Source: Asterochloris sp. CNOR1
Taxonomy: Eukaryota; Chlorophyta; Trebouxiophyceae; Trebouxiales; Trebouxiaceae
Direction: 5' to 3'
Assembly (NCBI GenBank): GCA_963969365.1
Contig: OZ017751.1
Span: 1,798,001 to 1,862,000 of the forward strand
Length of the DNA stretch: 64,000 nucleotides
Under the pieces are notes generated by a model. That model saw only the letters and a program-made list of their open reading frames with translations. It did not search any database and was not told where the DNA came from. Position 1 is the stretch's first letter. Every line of letters begins with the position of its first letter. Positions 29,842 to 43,000 of the stretch are shown here, in pieces. The translations under genes were made by a program, and so were the position numbers.

Positions 29842-32800
29842 TCACCGATCGTCCATCTCCTCTTCCTCACTCTTTTCCAGTTTGATCATGTCGTCAATCC
29901 TCAGGATCGTGATTGCAGCCTCAGTTGCAAACTGCAGCAGTTTCACAAGCCTCTTGTTAGCTAACTGGCTGAGCACATTTCCGGGCTCAGTCATGCAAGA
30001 GCTCGCCTGGACTTAAGACTGGGGGCATGCTGCTCACTAGCCATCACCTGAATAATCTTGGTCTTGGCTAGAGCAGGCTCCAGCACACCAGCCTCCACAT
30101 TGTTGATGACTGCCCCATTGATGAGGTCCAGGCCAAACTGATTGAGGTACTTCTTCTCGGATTTTGTCTGCAGTCCCGACATGGGCAGCTTGAGCAGATG
30201 GTACCACAAAGGCATCATCAGGGCAGGAGCAGTGCTGCTGGCTGCACGCCTGCTGTGCTGCTGAGTGTGTGCGAGGGTAATGTCATGAATAGGTCGGGTC
30301 AGCGCGGCTGCCGGTGCTAGGTGCTGCCCAGCTTGTTGTATGCTGACCTGCTGCAGCAACTGAGCAAAAGCAGCACCTTCACACCTGGGCTGTGTAGTGA
30401 GTGGCCCGCAGCTTTGCCACCAGCTCTGTCGCATCCTTTGCGGCATTCACTGCCAGCGTCTTAGGGATGACCAGCAGGGCGTCAGCAAACTCAGCAATGG
30501 CTAGCTGCTCGCGGGAGCTCAGCGTGTTGGCAAAGTTCTCAAGGTGGATGGACAGGGCAGACTCCACAGCCCCGCCACCTGTAGGCAGTGACCTCAGATC
30601 TGATGGCTGCTGCATTTCAGCAGTGGCATATGTCTTCAGGCAGATGGACACAGAGACTCCAGATGCTTTTGGCAGCCACAAAAGCGTGCAGAGGAATGGA
30701 CTCCTGGAATCCATAGCCCTGCCTCCACAGTGCAGCTTTGGGATGTCATGCAATTGATGCTGATGAGGGAAAAGGGACTGGCATATGTGAACAAACGGCG
30801 TCAACTTGTGAGTGACACAATTTATGCTGCATGCAAGAGCAAGCAAACCTGCAGATGGCTGAGGTAGACATGTTCAATGCAATTCCATGGCTCAATGATT
30901 GGCTGCTGGCTCTGCCGCATTTTGGCAGCATGGCAATCTGTCTGCCTGGCACCTCATCTTTGCCCATTCTTGGATACACAGGAAGTGCAGGCATTGCAAG
31001 GTCACTGAGGGTCATGCAAGCTGGCAGACTCTGTGCCCAACTTCACACTCCACAAGCAAGAACGGAAGGGTCAGGCCAAGTAATTTTAAACCCAAACACC
31101 AGATGCAGCAGCCAGCAGCAACCGTACCTGGCACTACTTTGCCGGACTCCAGCACCCGCTTGACAATGCAGAAGGCGTCATGCAGAGAGCGGTCCATCTC
31201 GTCCAGCATGTAGTCATTTGCCCCACGCAGGAGCACAGTCACCGCCCGCGTGTTCTTGCAGCCCTTGATCATGATCATGTCATCATCTGCCACAGTCTCC
31301 TCCACCACCTGCAGCAGATGATGATGCAAGCCTTGAGCATGCTGGGCTCCATGCCTCTGGTTGACACAGCCTGGCAAGAAATCTGCTGTGCCGCGAATGG
31401 CATGGGGCACAGAGTGTGGCAGGACCCTGCAGCAGACAGAGTTGTGAGGCGTGTTCACAGGATGTATGAGGGGCAAACCTGAGCCCTGCCATGCAGCGCT
31501 GCGGCCTTCACACTGGAGAGCTGCTGCGATGCACTGAAGCAGCGCCTCCGCGCAGACATAGCTACACCAGGTGCAGCTGTCATCATTCAGACCTTGTGGC
31601 AGACACCGCCTGGCAGGCGCATCGTGCCCAAGGTGCGTGCTGTGCCATGTCCTGCAGGATGCACAGCTGCTGCCAACCCAGCTGCTGGATGCCAAGCGCA
31701 AACAGACAGGCACTGTCCTGCTGAGCTCAGGGGGTTGTTTCAGTACTCACCTCCTCAGCGTGGCCCACTGCTGAGGCCTCGAAAGTCTCATTCCCGTCCA
31801 TGTCCGCCAAAGTGGTCACTACTGTTGCGCCTGTTGCCTTGGCAACCCGCCTGCAGGGCCACAGAAGGTGAGCTCAGCAGCACGATACCGTTTGGGCTGC
31901 TGGCGACTGCAACGCAGAGGGCTGGCATGCATACAGCGCTGCATCTTTCCCTTGGCGCTCAACAACACCATAGCACACACACCGGCCACCATCAACCCTC
32001 ATCAGCCGTCCCCCGTGCACTAAGCCCTGCCACCATGATTGCAGAAGAGCTGAGGCGTTGCTGGATGCCCAGCCTGACCAGTGGAGCAGCATCTGCCAGC
32101 TGGCAGACCTGGCCTACCTGATGTCGTCCTTGAGCACTCTCAGCCCAACAGCAGGAAGCACACCAACAACCAACCCAAGAGCAGGAAGTCCATGACAGCC
32201 TAGCACCTCCTCCTGCTCTGCCTGCTGCCCCCAACATGACAGCAATTGCAAGCACCTATGATTGTCCTTGGCCAGCTTCACCGCAGGATGTGGAATAATG
32301 GCCAGGCCAGTAGCAGGAATCAAAGCCTTGCACGGCCTGCTGGCTTACCTGCTCTCCTCAATCGAATGGGCAGCATTGCCAACAGCAAAGCCATCCCACC
32401 TCAGGGCATCCTTGGAGCACCCTCAGGTGAGCCCAGCTTAACAGCAAGATGTACATCAATGCCCAGCTTTGCCTCAGTCATTGCCATCAGCAAGGCAGCC
32501 CACCTGAGGTCGTCCTTAGGCACCCTGCGGCATGCGATTGCCCCCGCCTCCACAAAGTACTTGAGGCACAGGTCATCAATGCCCTTGGTGGTCAGAATGA
32601 CATTGGCCCCAGTCCCCAGGATCTTGTTGACGCGCTCCTTGGTGATGTCTGACTCCCGATCGCGGATCTTCTCCAGCTCCTTGGGATCTGTCACCAGCAC
32701 CTGCGCAGCAGGAGATCAGCAGCCCATCAGAGTGCTCCTGCAAGGATGGGCAGACGGAGTGTGCATCACAAGGCGGTCAGCAGAGCATAGAGTGAGAAAG

Positions 32801-35800
32801 CTCCGGGTGCCGTCACCAGCACCTGCAAGAAATGTTCCACATCTCGGGTCTAGGCTGAGTGTGACCAACGCTCCAGCATGTGAGGGTAGCAGCTCACAGC
32901 ATGACATGCCCTAGCGTGGCATCTATCTGGGTCTGGCAACCAGGATCCTTGGGCAGCAGAGCAGCACAAGATGTTCAGGCTGAGAGCCAAGGAGACACAG
33001 CTCTCTGCAGTCTGTCAGCACTGGCAGTGTGAGAGCTTGATGCTGTCAGGGGTCTCAAGACGCTTTTGGTGCACTGCACCTTGCAGAACCTGTTTGCCGG
33101 GAACTCCTTAGGCTGCACCTGCAGGAAAATACAGCATTGCACCCTCATGTGGCGATGCGACCCCAGCTTTGCAGGCAAGCCAAGTCCCCAACTATTTCTC
33201 GGCCGCTCACCTGCACGCCAAATTGCATGCGAGCCTTCTGCAGATTGAAGTCTAGGCAGGCAACCTTGGCCTCTGCCACGCGCTTGGGCATGCCCTGGGA
33301 GGCGCGCCCCATGTTGAGGGCGTACCCATCCAGCAGGCGGCTCTCCCGCGCGCTTTTGCCGTGGGCCTTCAGGATGTTGATGGCCTTGACGGGGTAACGG
33401 GGCTTGAACTCGTCTGCACAAATCAGAAGGGGCCAGGTTTGATGAAAGGCCCCAAAATGGTGAGCACAAGCCCACAGCAGTGAGAAGAGACTTGATGACC
33501 TCATGACTACTAGAGACTGTCAATGGCATTCTCTGAGTAGGCAGCTTGGCTTCATTGGCGAAGACTGAGATTGGCTTGTCAGCAGAGCACAACAAGGTGC
33601 AGTGAGCGTAGCTGGCTTGGCATACATCAAAGGTGCACGGGGTTCCTATGTGAGGGCAGGTTCAAGCCGTAAATGTGCTGTTCTCATAGGCGCCAGAGCT
33701 TTGAGAATGCGACCACCCTGGCTGGGATTGCCCTGGCCTACGGCCCTGTCTTGGTGGGCCAGGAGGGGCGACGAGGGCTGATGAACTCTTAGCACAGCTG
33801 TAAACAGGGTAAGGCACTGGGATAGCAAGTGCACAGCTGAAGCGGCGGTGACGCCAAGGTGTGCTTTCATCTGCCAGCAAGTGCTGTGAGGGGACGTCAG
33901 GGTGCTGTGGCAGGCACGGCTATGCTTTCATAGCAGCTATTGACTGACCTTGGGTGCTGACTAGACATCTTTGCACAGCACCAGGCAGCAGCAGTGAAGG
34001 AAGCAAGGGCCCAGGGCTGCCTAGGCTGAGGCCTTCTCAGGGAGATCGCCCACCGCCAGGCATGTGGCCGGCGACAGTCAGTTCCTGCAAGTCTGCTGCA
34101 AGCAGTAGCCTAGCACATGGCAGGCAGCAGGAGAGACCTGGGCCAGTGGCTGACCTGAAGTCTTCACAGCAGTGACAGCGTCCACCACCAATCGGCTGAA
34201 GAACTCGTCGTCTGCGCCCACAATCTTGCTGGACATGGCCGTCTTGGCGCAGTTGATCAGGGTGTCCTTGCCCAGGGTGCTCACGTCTATTGCCATCCCA
34301 TCCACAAATTTGCAGGCCTGCAGCACACAGGCATGTGTTGTAGCGAGTCTGTCTGCAGAGATCTGAAGAGCAGGCGCTGCTGGGCAATGGACTTGCTCTG
34401 CAGCGCCCCAGAGTGGGTGCACTGCCATGCCACGCCTGCTTGCTGGTATAGTACATGCAACAACCAGCTCCCCTCAGGCTTCAAGGAAGGTGCAGCAGCC
34501 ATCCAGCCAGATTTTGGCTGTGCTGGGAACCCCTCTCAAAAAGAGCTTTCGCCGCCTTGCACCCCACCACATGCCACAGCTGCAGGTAATGTTTAAGTGC
34601 ACCTGGCCATGTTCTGCATTGGCGACTTTTGATGCCATGTCACCTTCTGCCTGGCCAGCCTGGCGCCTCCAATGCACCTTCGACGTCGCCCTGGTGCAGC
34701 GCTTCATCCCCGACGCCCAGGACGGCTGGCACCTGCCACATTCTGCAATGGCAACTCTGTAAAGGTCCCCTTACCTCGCGCATGGCCAGCCTGAAGCCAC
34801 CAATGATGGAGGTAGGGTGGATTTTGGAGCGCACGAGGTCGTTGGCGCGTTTCAGAAACTCGGCTGCCACGATCACCACAGACGTGGTGCCATCGCCCAC
34901 CTCCTGGTCCTGCAGCTCTGCCAGCTCCACCAGGATCTGCACACAGGCAGCATGCCATGCGTAAGATGGTGCCACAGTGCAGCAGCTTTACCGCCTTGGG
35001 GTCCACCAGGACAACTGTCAGGCTAAAGGTCTTTGTGTTACCCTATCTGCCAGGTCCACCAGGGTCTGCACCACGCACAGTCAGGAAGCCTCAGGCTCCA
35101 GTGCTGGAGACTGGCCACTATCCACTCGCACTTGCTATGCACCTCCCACCGTCCCTCATCCCCACCAGGATCTGCCAGCTCTCACAGAAGTAGCAGATAC
35201 AAAGGTGTTTGCACAAACAGTGCCAGTTGTCATGCTTGAAGCCGCGCCTTCCCTTGCCACCGCGTCAGCATCCTTAAGCACAGCAGTTATGCAGCTGTTC
35301 AGTCAAGTCTGGCAAGCCATGGCTCCAGCTTCTAGAGGCTTGCCTGCTGTAACAGAACAGATGCACAATTGCTTGACCAGCACCTCAGCTATGGCCTGAC
35401 AGCTGCTGGCATGCCGCAAGGTAGGCAGGCCAGAAGGGTTGCAATGCCTCCCCGGGAGAAGAACACAGAGCAGAGCTCTGCACAGCCCGACAGCTGTTGT
35501 CGTCAGAAGATCGGCACAGCACTCACAAGAAGCAGGGAGGGTTCAACATGGCTGAGTAGCAGTGTGCTCCTTTGCAGCATGACGATACCTTGGCGGCAGG
35601 GTGCTCCACCTCCAACAACTTCAGGATGGTGGCGCCGTCATTTGTGATGGTCACATCACCAATGTCGTCCACCAGCATCTGCACAGAAGAGCAATGACAG
35701 TGGCTTGAAACTGAGGCAGACTTTGCAGACAGGGTCTGGCAGTGTTTAAAGCCAATCCAAAACATGCACACATGCTTAGGCAGCGCGTCATGCCCGGCCA

Positions 35801-36209
35801 CAGTTGGCAAGTCAATGCTGGAACCAACACCCTATTTGCAGGTACCATTCAGAATGCCTCAATGCAACTCAGAAGCCAAGGCTTCAGATGTGTTGCCATG
35901 CCACTAACACATGGCGCTTGGGGCTACGGACACTGCTTCAGGCCCCTGACAGTAGGCATGCCATCGTCAATGCAATCAAATGTCACCAGTTGTACACTGT
36001 GACGCAGCACGCGCTGGGTGGCAACTTTGCCAGCATTGCAGGGCATGACGAACTGTGCTGACCTTGTCGAGCCCCACAGGCCCCAGAGAGGTCTTGACAA
36101 TGTTGGCGATGGCTGCCACGGCGGTGATGTTCTGCAAGCGGACATCCTGCCCTGACTGCCGGCTGCCCTGGATTTGCAGAGCAGCATTCCCAGACATCGG
36201 CATCGCCAT
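29842..36209 (-). CDS. CCT1: Chaperonin CCT subunit alpha (TCP-1)
   Basis: One of eight paralogous subunits of the cytosolic TRiC/CCT chaperonin, which folds actin, tubulin and WD40 proteins in an ATP-driven double ring. Exons in transcript order: 36209-36063, 35678-35589, 34936-34775, 34317-34155, 33413-33211, 32700-32504, 31850-31751, 31308-31128, 30578-30385, 30167-30048, 29931-29842. All phases agree: 548 aa, normal for CCT1. Seen: [14 protein letters not shown] (nucleotide loop), [21 protein letters not shown] at 93-97, [77 protein letters not shown] near 415-420, [20 protein letters not shown] and a C-terminal acidic EEEEMDD. The match to mammalian and plant alpha is close along the whole length and rules out the other seven subunits. 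Introns 2, 3 and 6 contain extra copies of exon edges. It starts head to head with APC4, whose WD40 propeller belongs to a fold class that CCT helps to fold. Confidence 0.97.
32110..32440 (-). repeat. Two extra copies of the CCT1 exon-6 end and donor inside intron 6
   Basis: The + strand text around the exon-6 donor (about 32498-32530, CACCTGAGGTCGTCCTTAGG) recurs at about 32114-32140 (TACCTGATGTCGTCCTTGAG) and 32395-32420 (CACCTCAGGGCATCCTTGGA). Both copies sit in the intron just downstream of exon 6 in transcript order. Confidence 0.65.
34601..34664 (-). repeat. Copy of the CCT1 exon-3 end and donor inside intron 3
   Basis: Two stretches match 34730-34805: a TTCTGCATTGGCGACT / TTCTGCAATGGCAACT pair, and about 40 bases on TGGCCAGCCTGGCGCCTCC / TGGCCAGCCTGAAGCCACC. 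Together they span the exon-3 donor region and the first intronic bases. Confidence 0.65.
35049..35186 (-). repeat. Two copies of the CCT1 exon-3 acceptor inside intron 2
   Basis: CTCCACCAGGATCTGCACAC at the real acceptor (34925-34944) recurs as GTCCACCAGGGTCTGCACCA (about 35054) and CCCCACCAGGATCTGCCAGC (about 35160), all in the same orientation and about 110-130 bases apart. Confidence 0.6.
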
Positions 36210-37033
36210 GCTGCCCCTGCTGCCCCCCTATGCCTGCAGCCCAGCACATCCCCTTCTGCTTTCTCTGTGACCGTCTGCGTGAGTTGCATCAACCCGGATG
36301 TCAAGTGGAAGGACGAACAGAGGCCTGGAATGCAGGGACTGCTTTGATGGCACAGCCATAGAGGTGGGACCTCCCAGCAGCTATCAATTATCATGCAGTG
36401 CTACTCAGAAGCAGCTGGAATTAGACATGGCCAATGGTTTCCAATGAAGAACAGCAAGCAGGTGCTGTTTTGCAGCATATTGCAGCAACACCGCTTGCCT
36501 GGTTGTTGCCCTGATCAGATGTCTGCGCCACGCCAAGGGCAGATGCAATGGCTCAGCTCCTGGTTGTGCCTGCTTGGTGAAGGCTTGCTGTGATCTACTG
36601 TTCAGGAGCCCCAAAGAACTGTGCTGATTCTTTCTGGGAGCCTGCTCAGAGAGGCTGATCTGCTACAGCCTTGTCAGCCGGCGTTCTGTTTGGCGCGATC
36701 TGACTCAGACCTGCAGATGCATTTACCAGAGCACAGCCTGTCGATCCGAGCTCACTGCTGTCCCTCAAAATTCTGTGGAAGTGGCGGTCAAGGGGAGAGA
36801 GGCTTTGACCTGCTTGACCTGCAGCCTTCAAGCCAGGCCAGGAGCAGTCCATCAATACTGAGACACTGTCACCAAGCATACAGGTGCTGGGGCTGACTTC
36901 TGAGCCACAGTCCCTCGATGTTCAATGTGGCAGAGTGATCAGTGCCACCCAACACAATAGCCTCTTCCATGATGGGGCTTCTACCTCAGGTATACGTGTG
37001 CCGTCCCTGCTGAACAGCTGAGCAGACAAAGCC
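36210..37033. promoter_or_regulatory. Bidirectional intergenic region between CCT1 and APC4
   Basis: The start codons of CCT1 (-) and APC4 (+) face away from each other across 824 bases. The stretch should contain both promoters and 5' untranslated regions. Open frames here are short and have no domain. No TATA box, tRNA or repeat stands out. Confidence 0.55.
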
Positions 37034-40000
37034 ATGCAGACACCGGATGAAGCTCAGCCAGCGTTCACCCAGCTGCTGGACAAGGGAGTCAGCGCTGATG
37101 TCTGCCTGGCCACCTGGTGTCCCACAATGGACCTTCTGGCCTTGGCAAGCTCAGATGGTCAGCTGTGCTTGCACAGGTGCGGAGCTGCCTGCAGCAGCCA
37201 GCCAGATGTGCTGTGCCACTGCTGCTGTGCATTGCAATTGCCACCTGCCCTGCAATTTGGCAGCAAACCAATACACTCTGCTTCTGCAGCCACTCTTAGC
37301 TTGAAGCTGCCCTGCTACCTGCTGCAAATGCAACAGCCGTTGGACTGCAGGTTGAACTGGCAGCGCCTGTGGGCTGTCACGCCTGAGCCTCCCGCAACAG
37401 CGCTGTGCTGGCGCCCAGATGGCATGGCGCTGGCTGTGGGGCACCAAGACGGCACTGTCTCCATCCTGGACGCCGAGAATGGCGAGAGCCTCAACCAGGG
37501 CAAGATGGTCACGGGTGGGGTTTGCTGCCCAACACCTACTTGCCAAAAGGCTGCTGGCCTTTGAGTTCATTCTGGCATGATGCCCCATGCTACATCTTTT
37601 GTGAAGGCAGTGAGCCCGCCTGTCCCAGTCTAGCGCCCTCTGCTACTGCTCAGACAACTGGCTGCTCACTGCCCTCCTGTGACTTCCTGGCTCTGCAATG
37701 ATGCCCGGTGGTGCGCTGGCAGAGCAGGAGCCCTCTCGGGCAATCTTAGCGAGTGGCTTCACTGCTGGTCACTGCTGCGGTCCCATTGCATCCCCTGGTT
37801 GCGCAGGCAGGGTAGACTCTATTGGGTGGGTGGAAGAGGAGGCCCCTGTAAAGCCACCTGACAGTGTACAGCAGCCCCTGCGGGCGAACAAATTCTGCCC
37901 AAACCCAGCTCCCTACCAGGCGCACCTATCAGCCACTCTGCCTGAGGTGGGTCCTTGCTTCCCTTCTTGCCAACCTCTCCTTGCTGCAGGATCTCTTGGC
38001 CATGGTAGCATGTTTGTCGGGTTACATGCTTGTTACGGCTGCCAGCCAGAGACATAGGACACAGCGCTTGTTTATTGTGCCTTGTATGCACGCTGTATGA
38101 TTTGCACTTGCTGGGCTGCTCAGATGGTATGGGGGAGGCGATCCAGCTGGGGCCAGCTTGTGGCTCCCAAAGGAGGATGACTTGAAGCTGCTCCCCATCA
38201 AGGCACTGCTGCCTTTGTTGACCTGCTGCAGAATGCAAGCAGCAGCATTCTCAGCGGGCGCAGAGTGCAAACAGCATTGTGTGCACCACTGGCGCACAGC
38301 TGCTCATGAACAGTACCCCTCCACACGCATCTCACATCTACAGGTGTACCTGGCTGGCAGCAGCGCTGCCCACCAGCAGATCATTGATCGCGGGGCCTGG
38401 CCAGCACAGAGTCCCAAGCTGGACCTGCTGTGCGTGTCGCATGGCAGCGCGCTGTCCGTCTGCACCTGGGGCCTATTCCCTGTGGCTGGCCTGGACATCA
38501 TGCCGGTTGCTGGCGTGGCGCCAGGCAAGCAGGCCCCTGTGACGATCGTCAAGGTAAAGGCAGCTTTGCAGTAAAATGGTGCCGGCCTGCTTGATGCCCT
38601 GAAGCCTGACTTAGCACCGGCAGGCAGCCGAGGGGAGGGGAGGTCACCTGCGACAGCATGCGCTTGATCAGATGGCACCAGCTTGTGCAGGTGCGGGGTA
38701 CAATTCCTGCTGCGAGCTGCACATCCCATGCAGTCGGGATGCGCCGCACAAATTGCATGTGGCATGTGCTATGCGCAGCCCTGCAGCCCAGTGCTTTGCT
38801 CTGCAGGCCACTGTGTCAAAGGACTTGCGGCTGCTGTACATACTGTGGACAGCCCTAGATGGGCCAGACAAGCAGATAGGTAAGCCGCTGCATTCGTTGT
38901 TGCGTGCCTGCTGCAGCTGAGCACCTGCAGCCTAGTCTCAATCATCTGGTGGCCCCAGCTGAGGTGTGTCATGCACTGGTGCGTTCCTGCTTGAGTCATT
39001 GTGTGCTTCTGTGCAGGGCGGGTGCATGTGACCATCTGCAACACTGCCCTGCTCTCGCAGCGGCGCCGGGAGCTGCACAGCCTGTCTCACCTGGCCAAAC
39101 AAACCATGACATGCCTCAGCGGTGGGTAGCTTTGCTGGTGATCTTGATTGTTTTGTTTCTTGCCATCGGTCTCTCCTTGATTGTCCTGAGTGCTCTAGTT
39201 GCTGCAGCTTCCGGTGCTGTAATCATCCTCGTAATGCCTCACTTTGAGCAGCCAGTGCTTCATCATTGTTGGCTCTGAGGATGCTCTAGATGACTGCAGG
39301 TGCTGACACAGCTTTGGGCTGCGCGGACAAGGCCTGGCGGGCTGCCATGCAGGCCCTTGATGACAGGATGACTGTGAGCTGCTGGCCTACCTGTGGGTGC
39401 TTCCTGATCTGCTGGCTGGAGCGGGGAGCCACTGTCTCTGCAGGTTGCTTAGTGTGCACAGTCTGCAGCAGGTGGCTGCTCTGGGGCACTGATGAGGCTG
39501 CTTTGTCCAGCTGGCAACAGACAGAACCCTGTGATGCTGCAGTCCATCATCTGCAGCAGGGACTTCCTGCAGCGCTGCGAGGTGCATCCTTGCTGCTGGT
39601 GTTGTCCTGCAGTTCCTGCTGCAATGCAGACGCTGCGGTCCATCCTCCGGAACAATGGCCTCGCCAGCAGCCCCCAGAAGGAGTGTGTGCAGCTGCTGGT
39701 CAGTGGGTCCATCTCTGTAGCCATGCACCAGTTTCTGACTACCTCCAGCCTTGGTGAGCCTGTGCTGCAAGACAGCTGTGCTTCATGTCGTGTGTGGCTT
39801 GTGCTTCAAGAACATGCGTCCTGCCCCGACCTCAGCCCCATTCTGCTCAATGTTTGGCAAGAGTTGACTGGCCTGTCATCTTCCTGGGCTGCTTGACCTG
39901 GCCATACCTTGCTCCAGCACTAGGCAATGGTTGCACCACCTGCTCCTTGTATGCAAGCTCTGCACTGGTGGCAGGACAGGGTAGCATTGCTTCTGTATTC

Positions 40001-43000
40001 ATCTCAGTGAGCAAAAGCCGGCAAGTTCAGGGGTCACTAAGCGGCCCACAGCCTCAGGCTGTGATGCTTGTAGCCACCGGCCTGTACCCCGGTCAGGCCT
40101 GGAGTGACATGTCACCTCCTCTGGACCTGCTATGCTGCTGCCCCTGCAGGGGAGGCTGGGCTCAAGAAGCTATCCAAGGCGGTGGACGGGTGGGTCAAGA
40201 AGCCCTGCAGTTAAAATGCTGTGCATTCCCAGATTTCCCACCTTCATTAAACTTTGTCAGCCCTTAGCAGTGGCTCAGGGAAAGCAGGCTGGTAGTCTCT
40301 GCTGCACAGCCACTCATGTCAGCTGGCAATTCCCTGTGCTGTCACCCAGCTGTACAAAGCATGCTACAAGCTGCCCAGGCTGGCTGACAGGTCACCTGTG
40401 CCTTGCTGTAGATACGTGCAGCATGTGGGTGTGCAGCTGGCAGATCATGTGCAGCCAGCGCTGCAGGCGGCCTGCTTCACCCTGGGGGAACTGATGGGCC
40501 TGGCCCGCTGCACGCGGTGGCTGCAACCATTGGGCTTGCAGGTGGGGAATCACCCAGATTGTGCCTGCGTTGACGTTGGGATGTGGCTACAGCTGCTGGA
40601 CCCGCAGCTAGGCAAGGGGCTGCCCGCATGTAGGTGGCATTGGGGCACGCTCTACCTACGTGCATTTGCCGTCCCTGCCTGTATGCCTGTCTTTGTGGGG
40701 CCAGTAAAGCATGCCTGCACCAGGAGCAAGTGCAGAGGGAGAGCCTTGCAGCAGTAAGACTGTTGCCATGTTCTTCAAAAGCTGCTGGAGACGTAGTCAG
40801 CCAGATGCTTGCATCACAGCAGCACTGATGCTGCCTCCCGTATAGCCAAAGCATGGTGGCAGCATCGTTGTTCTGCCTGCAGGCTGCCCAGATTGAGCAG
40901 GTGCTGGAGGCTGTCAGCCAGATGCTGGTGCGCCTGGAGGCCCTCAGGATAGCAGTCACTGTAGCGGGCGGGCAGTACCGCCAGTTCTTTGCCTGGCTGC
41001 TGCGCAACATCAGGTTGGCTGAGGGCAGCGCTGCTCTGTTGTTATCTGCTCCTCGTTGCTGCACCGCTAACACCGCGTAAGCTGGCAGGTCTCATCAGTC
41101 CCCAGGTAGGCCGGACCACCAGCTGGTCTGGCGAGCGCAGTGCTGCTCATCCCCATGCAGTCACCTGCAAAGCTGCCATTATGCCCAGAAGCCTGACTTG
41201 TGATGCGTGTCGCTGGGCCCCGGTGCTGCATTCACCTCAAAGTGGCTGCCTGCGCTGCCATGCCCGGATGCCACACACATGGTGTTAGGGTCGCACCAGC
41301 CATGTCAATCAGCAATCAGCCTGGAGGAAGCTGAATGGGCAGCTGAATGTACTGCAGGGAGCTGCACGAACTCCAGGCAGCTGAATGGGGAGCTGAGTGC
41401 GTTGCAGGAAGCTGAATGAGGACAATGCTGCTGGGGAGGCAGCCATCAAGGTGGATGCAGTTGCTGTGGCTGACTTCCTGCAGGGCCAGTTCCAGCAAGA
41501 CTGCATCAAGCCGGAACTGGACTTCCAGGTACGCTGTCCACAAGCAGGCAGGGCAACAGCGTCGCCCCTGCCTCTGACCTGCCGGGATACCCTATTCCCC
41601 CTCAGGTCAGACATCTTTGCAGCCTCCAGGCGGCAACTCCGTCTCTGGGAGGGTATCCCCTTCTGGACCTTGACTGCGCCAGGAACAGGCAGGGATGTCA
41701 TTTGGCCATGTGCCTGTGCCTCAAATGCTCTCCTGGGGTGCTGAGCATCTGTCAGGGCTTCTGCCTCATTTGGCCTGCGCAATCTGCCCTGAGCTTTGAC
41801 ACCCAGCCAGGCAACAGCCGTATGCTGCATGGCCAGGGCCCCCAGTGGACTCCCACTGGGGCGTCACCCCATACTGCTGCCCTGTCCATGTGCCTGTACT
41901 GGCAGGCAGCCAGTGTCGCTCCATGTGCAGGAATTCGGTGAACGACGCCCCTTGATGGCTGGCTCCTCTCGGGGGCCTTGACTGCGACATAGGACCCCTC
42001 TGCGCCCTGTCAGGCTGATTGATGCCAATCCTTCTGTCCTGCAGGCCTTCTGCGACGGGCGCCCCTGGCCAGCCTCGCGTCTGCCAAGGGTGCAGCAGGC
42101 AGGCAGCGATGTTGCTGCCCTGGCTCAGCTGCTGCAGAGCCACCCAGCTGCAGCCACTGAGGACACTCTGCGCTGCCAGCTGAAGCGCGCCCAGATGCTG
42201 TGCAGCAATGCCTTCTCCGGCAGCCCGCGGGCCATCTCGCCCCAGATCCTGCCCATCTGCACGATGCAGGTGGCCCCACAGGTAACCAAGCACGTGGCCC
42301 CACAGGTAACCAAGCACCCCGCACCTGTGCTGAACTGCTCTACCAGCCCAGCAGGCCATGGCCAGCCGAGAACTCTGCACCGCTTGGAGTGCATCACGTG
42401 GGGTGTGCGTTAGTAGCAAGGTATTGTGCCCAGATGCGTCCCTGCTTTCAGTGGCCCCCACATCCAGCTTGCCCGCCTGAAGACGGCTGCGCATCGATGA
42501 CTGGTTGCTTCTGCAACCCTCTACCAGGCAGCCTTGTCTACCTTTTGCTGGGGCCTGCAGCATCCATTGCAGCCTCTTTGGCCGTGACTGATGCATCAGC
42601 TGTGAAGCGTCCTGCCTGTTTTGGTGCTGCCAGCACTGCCACTCCCCAAAAAAGCCGCCAGCCTGCTCTGCGCCCTGCGAGTGCCTGTTGGACCCATGGT
42701 CTCACAGCTGTGCGTCTCGCCACAACAGTGCTATGCCTTTCTTTAGGTGTCTGCTGCGCCAACTGCAGCCTGTGTTGCCATGGCTCTGGCTCAGGCCAAG
42801 AGAGAGCCCTTGAAGAGCACAGTGCAAATCTGACTGCAGCTTGTGATGTCATCATCTTTCACAGCAATTGCCCTTCAGGTCTCTGCTGCGGCGATGGCAG
42901 CCTCGGTGGCCATGGCCCTCGCGCAGGCCAAGGGGGAGGCCCGGGACAACGTTGCACGCATCTGCTGCGTGGCCCACCGGGGCCAGCAGCGCCTTCTGGT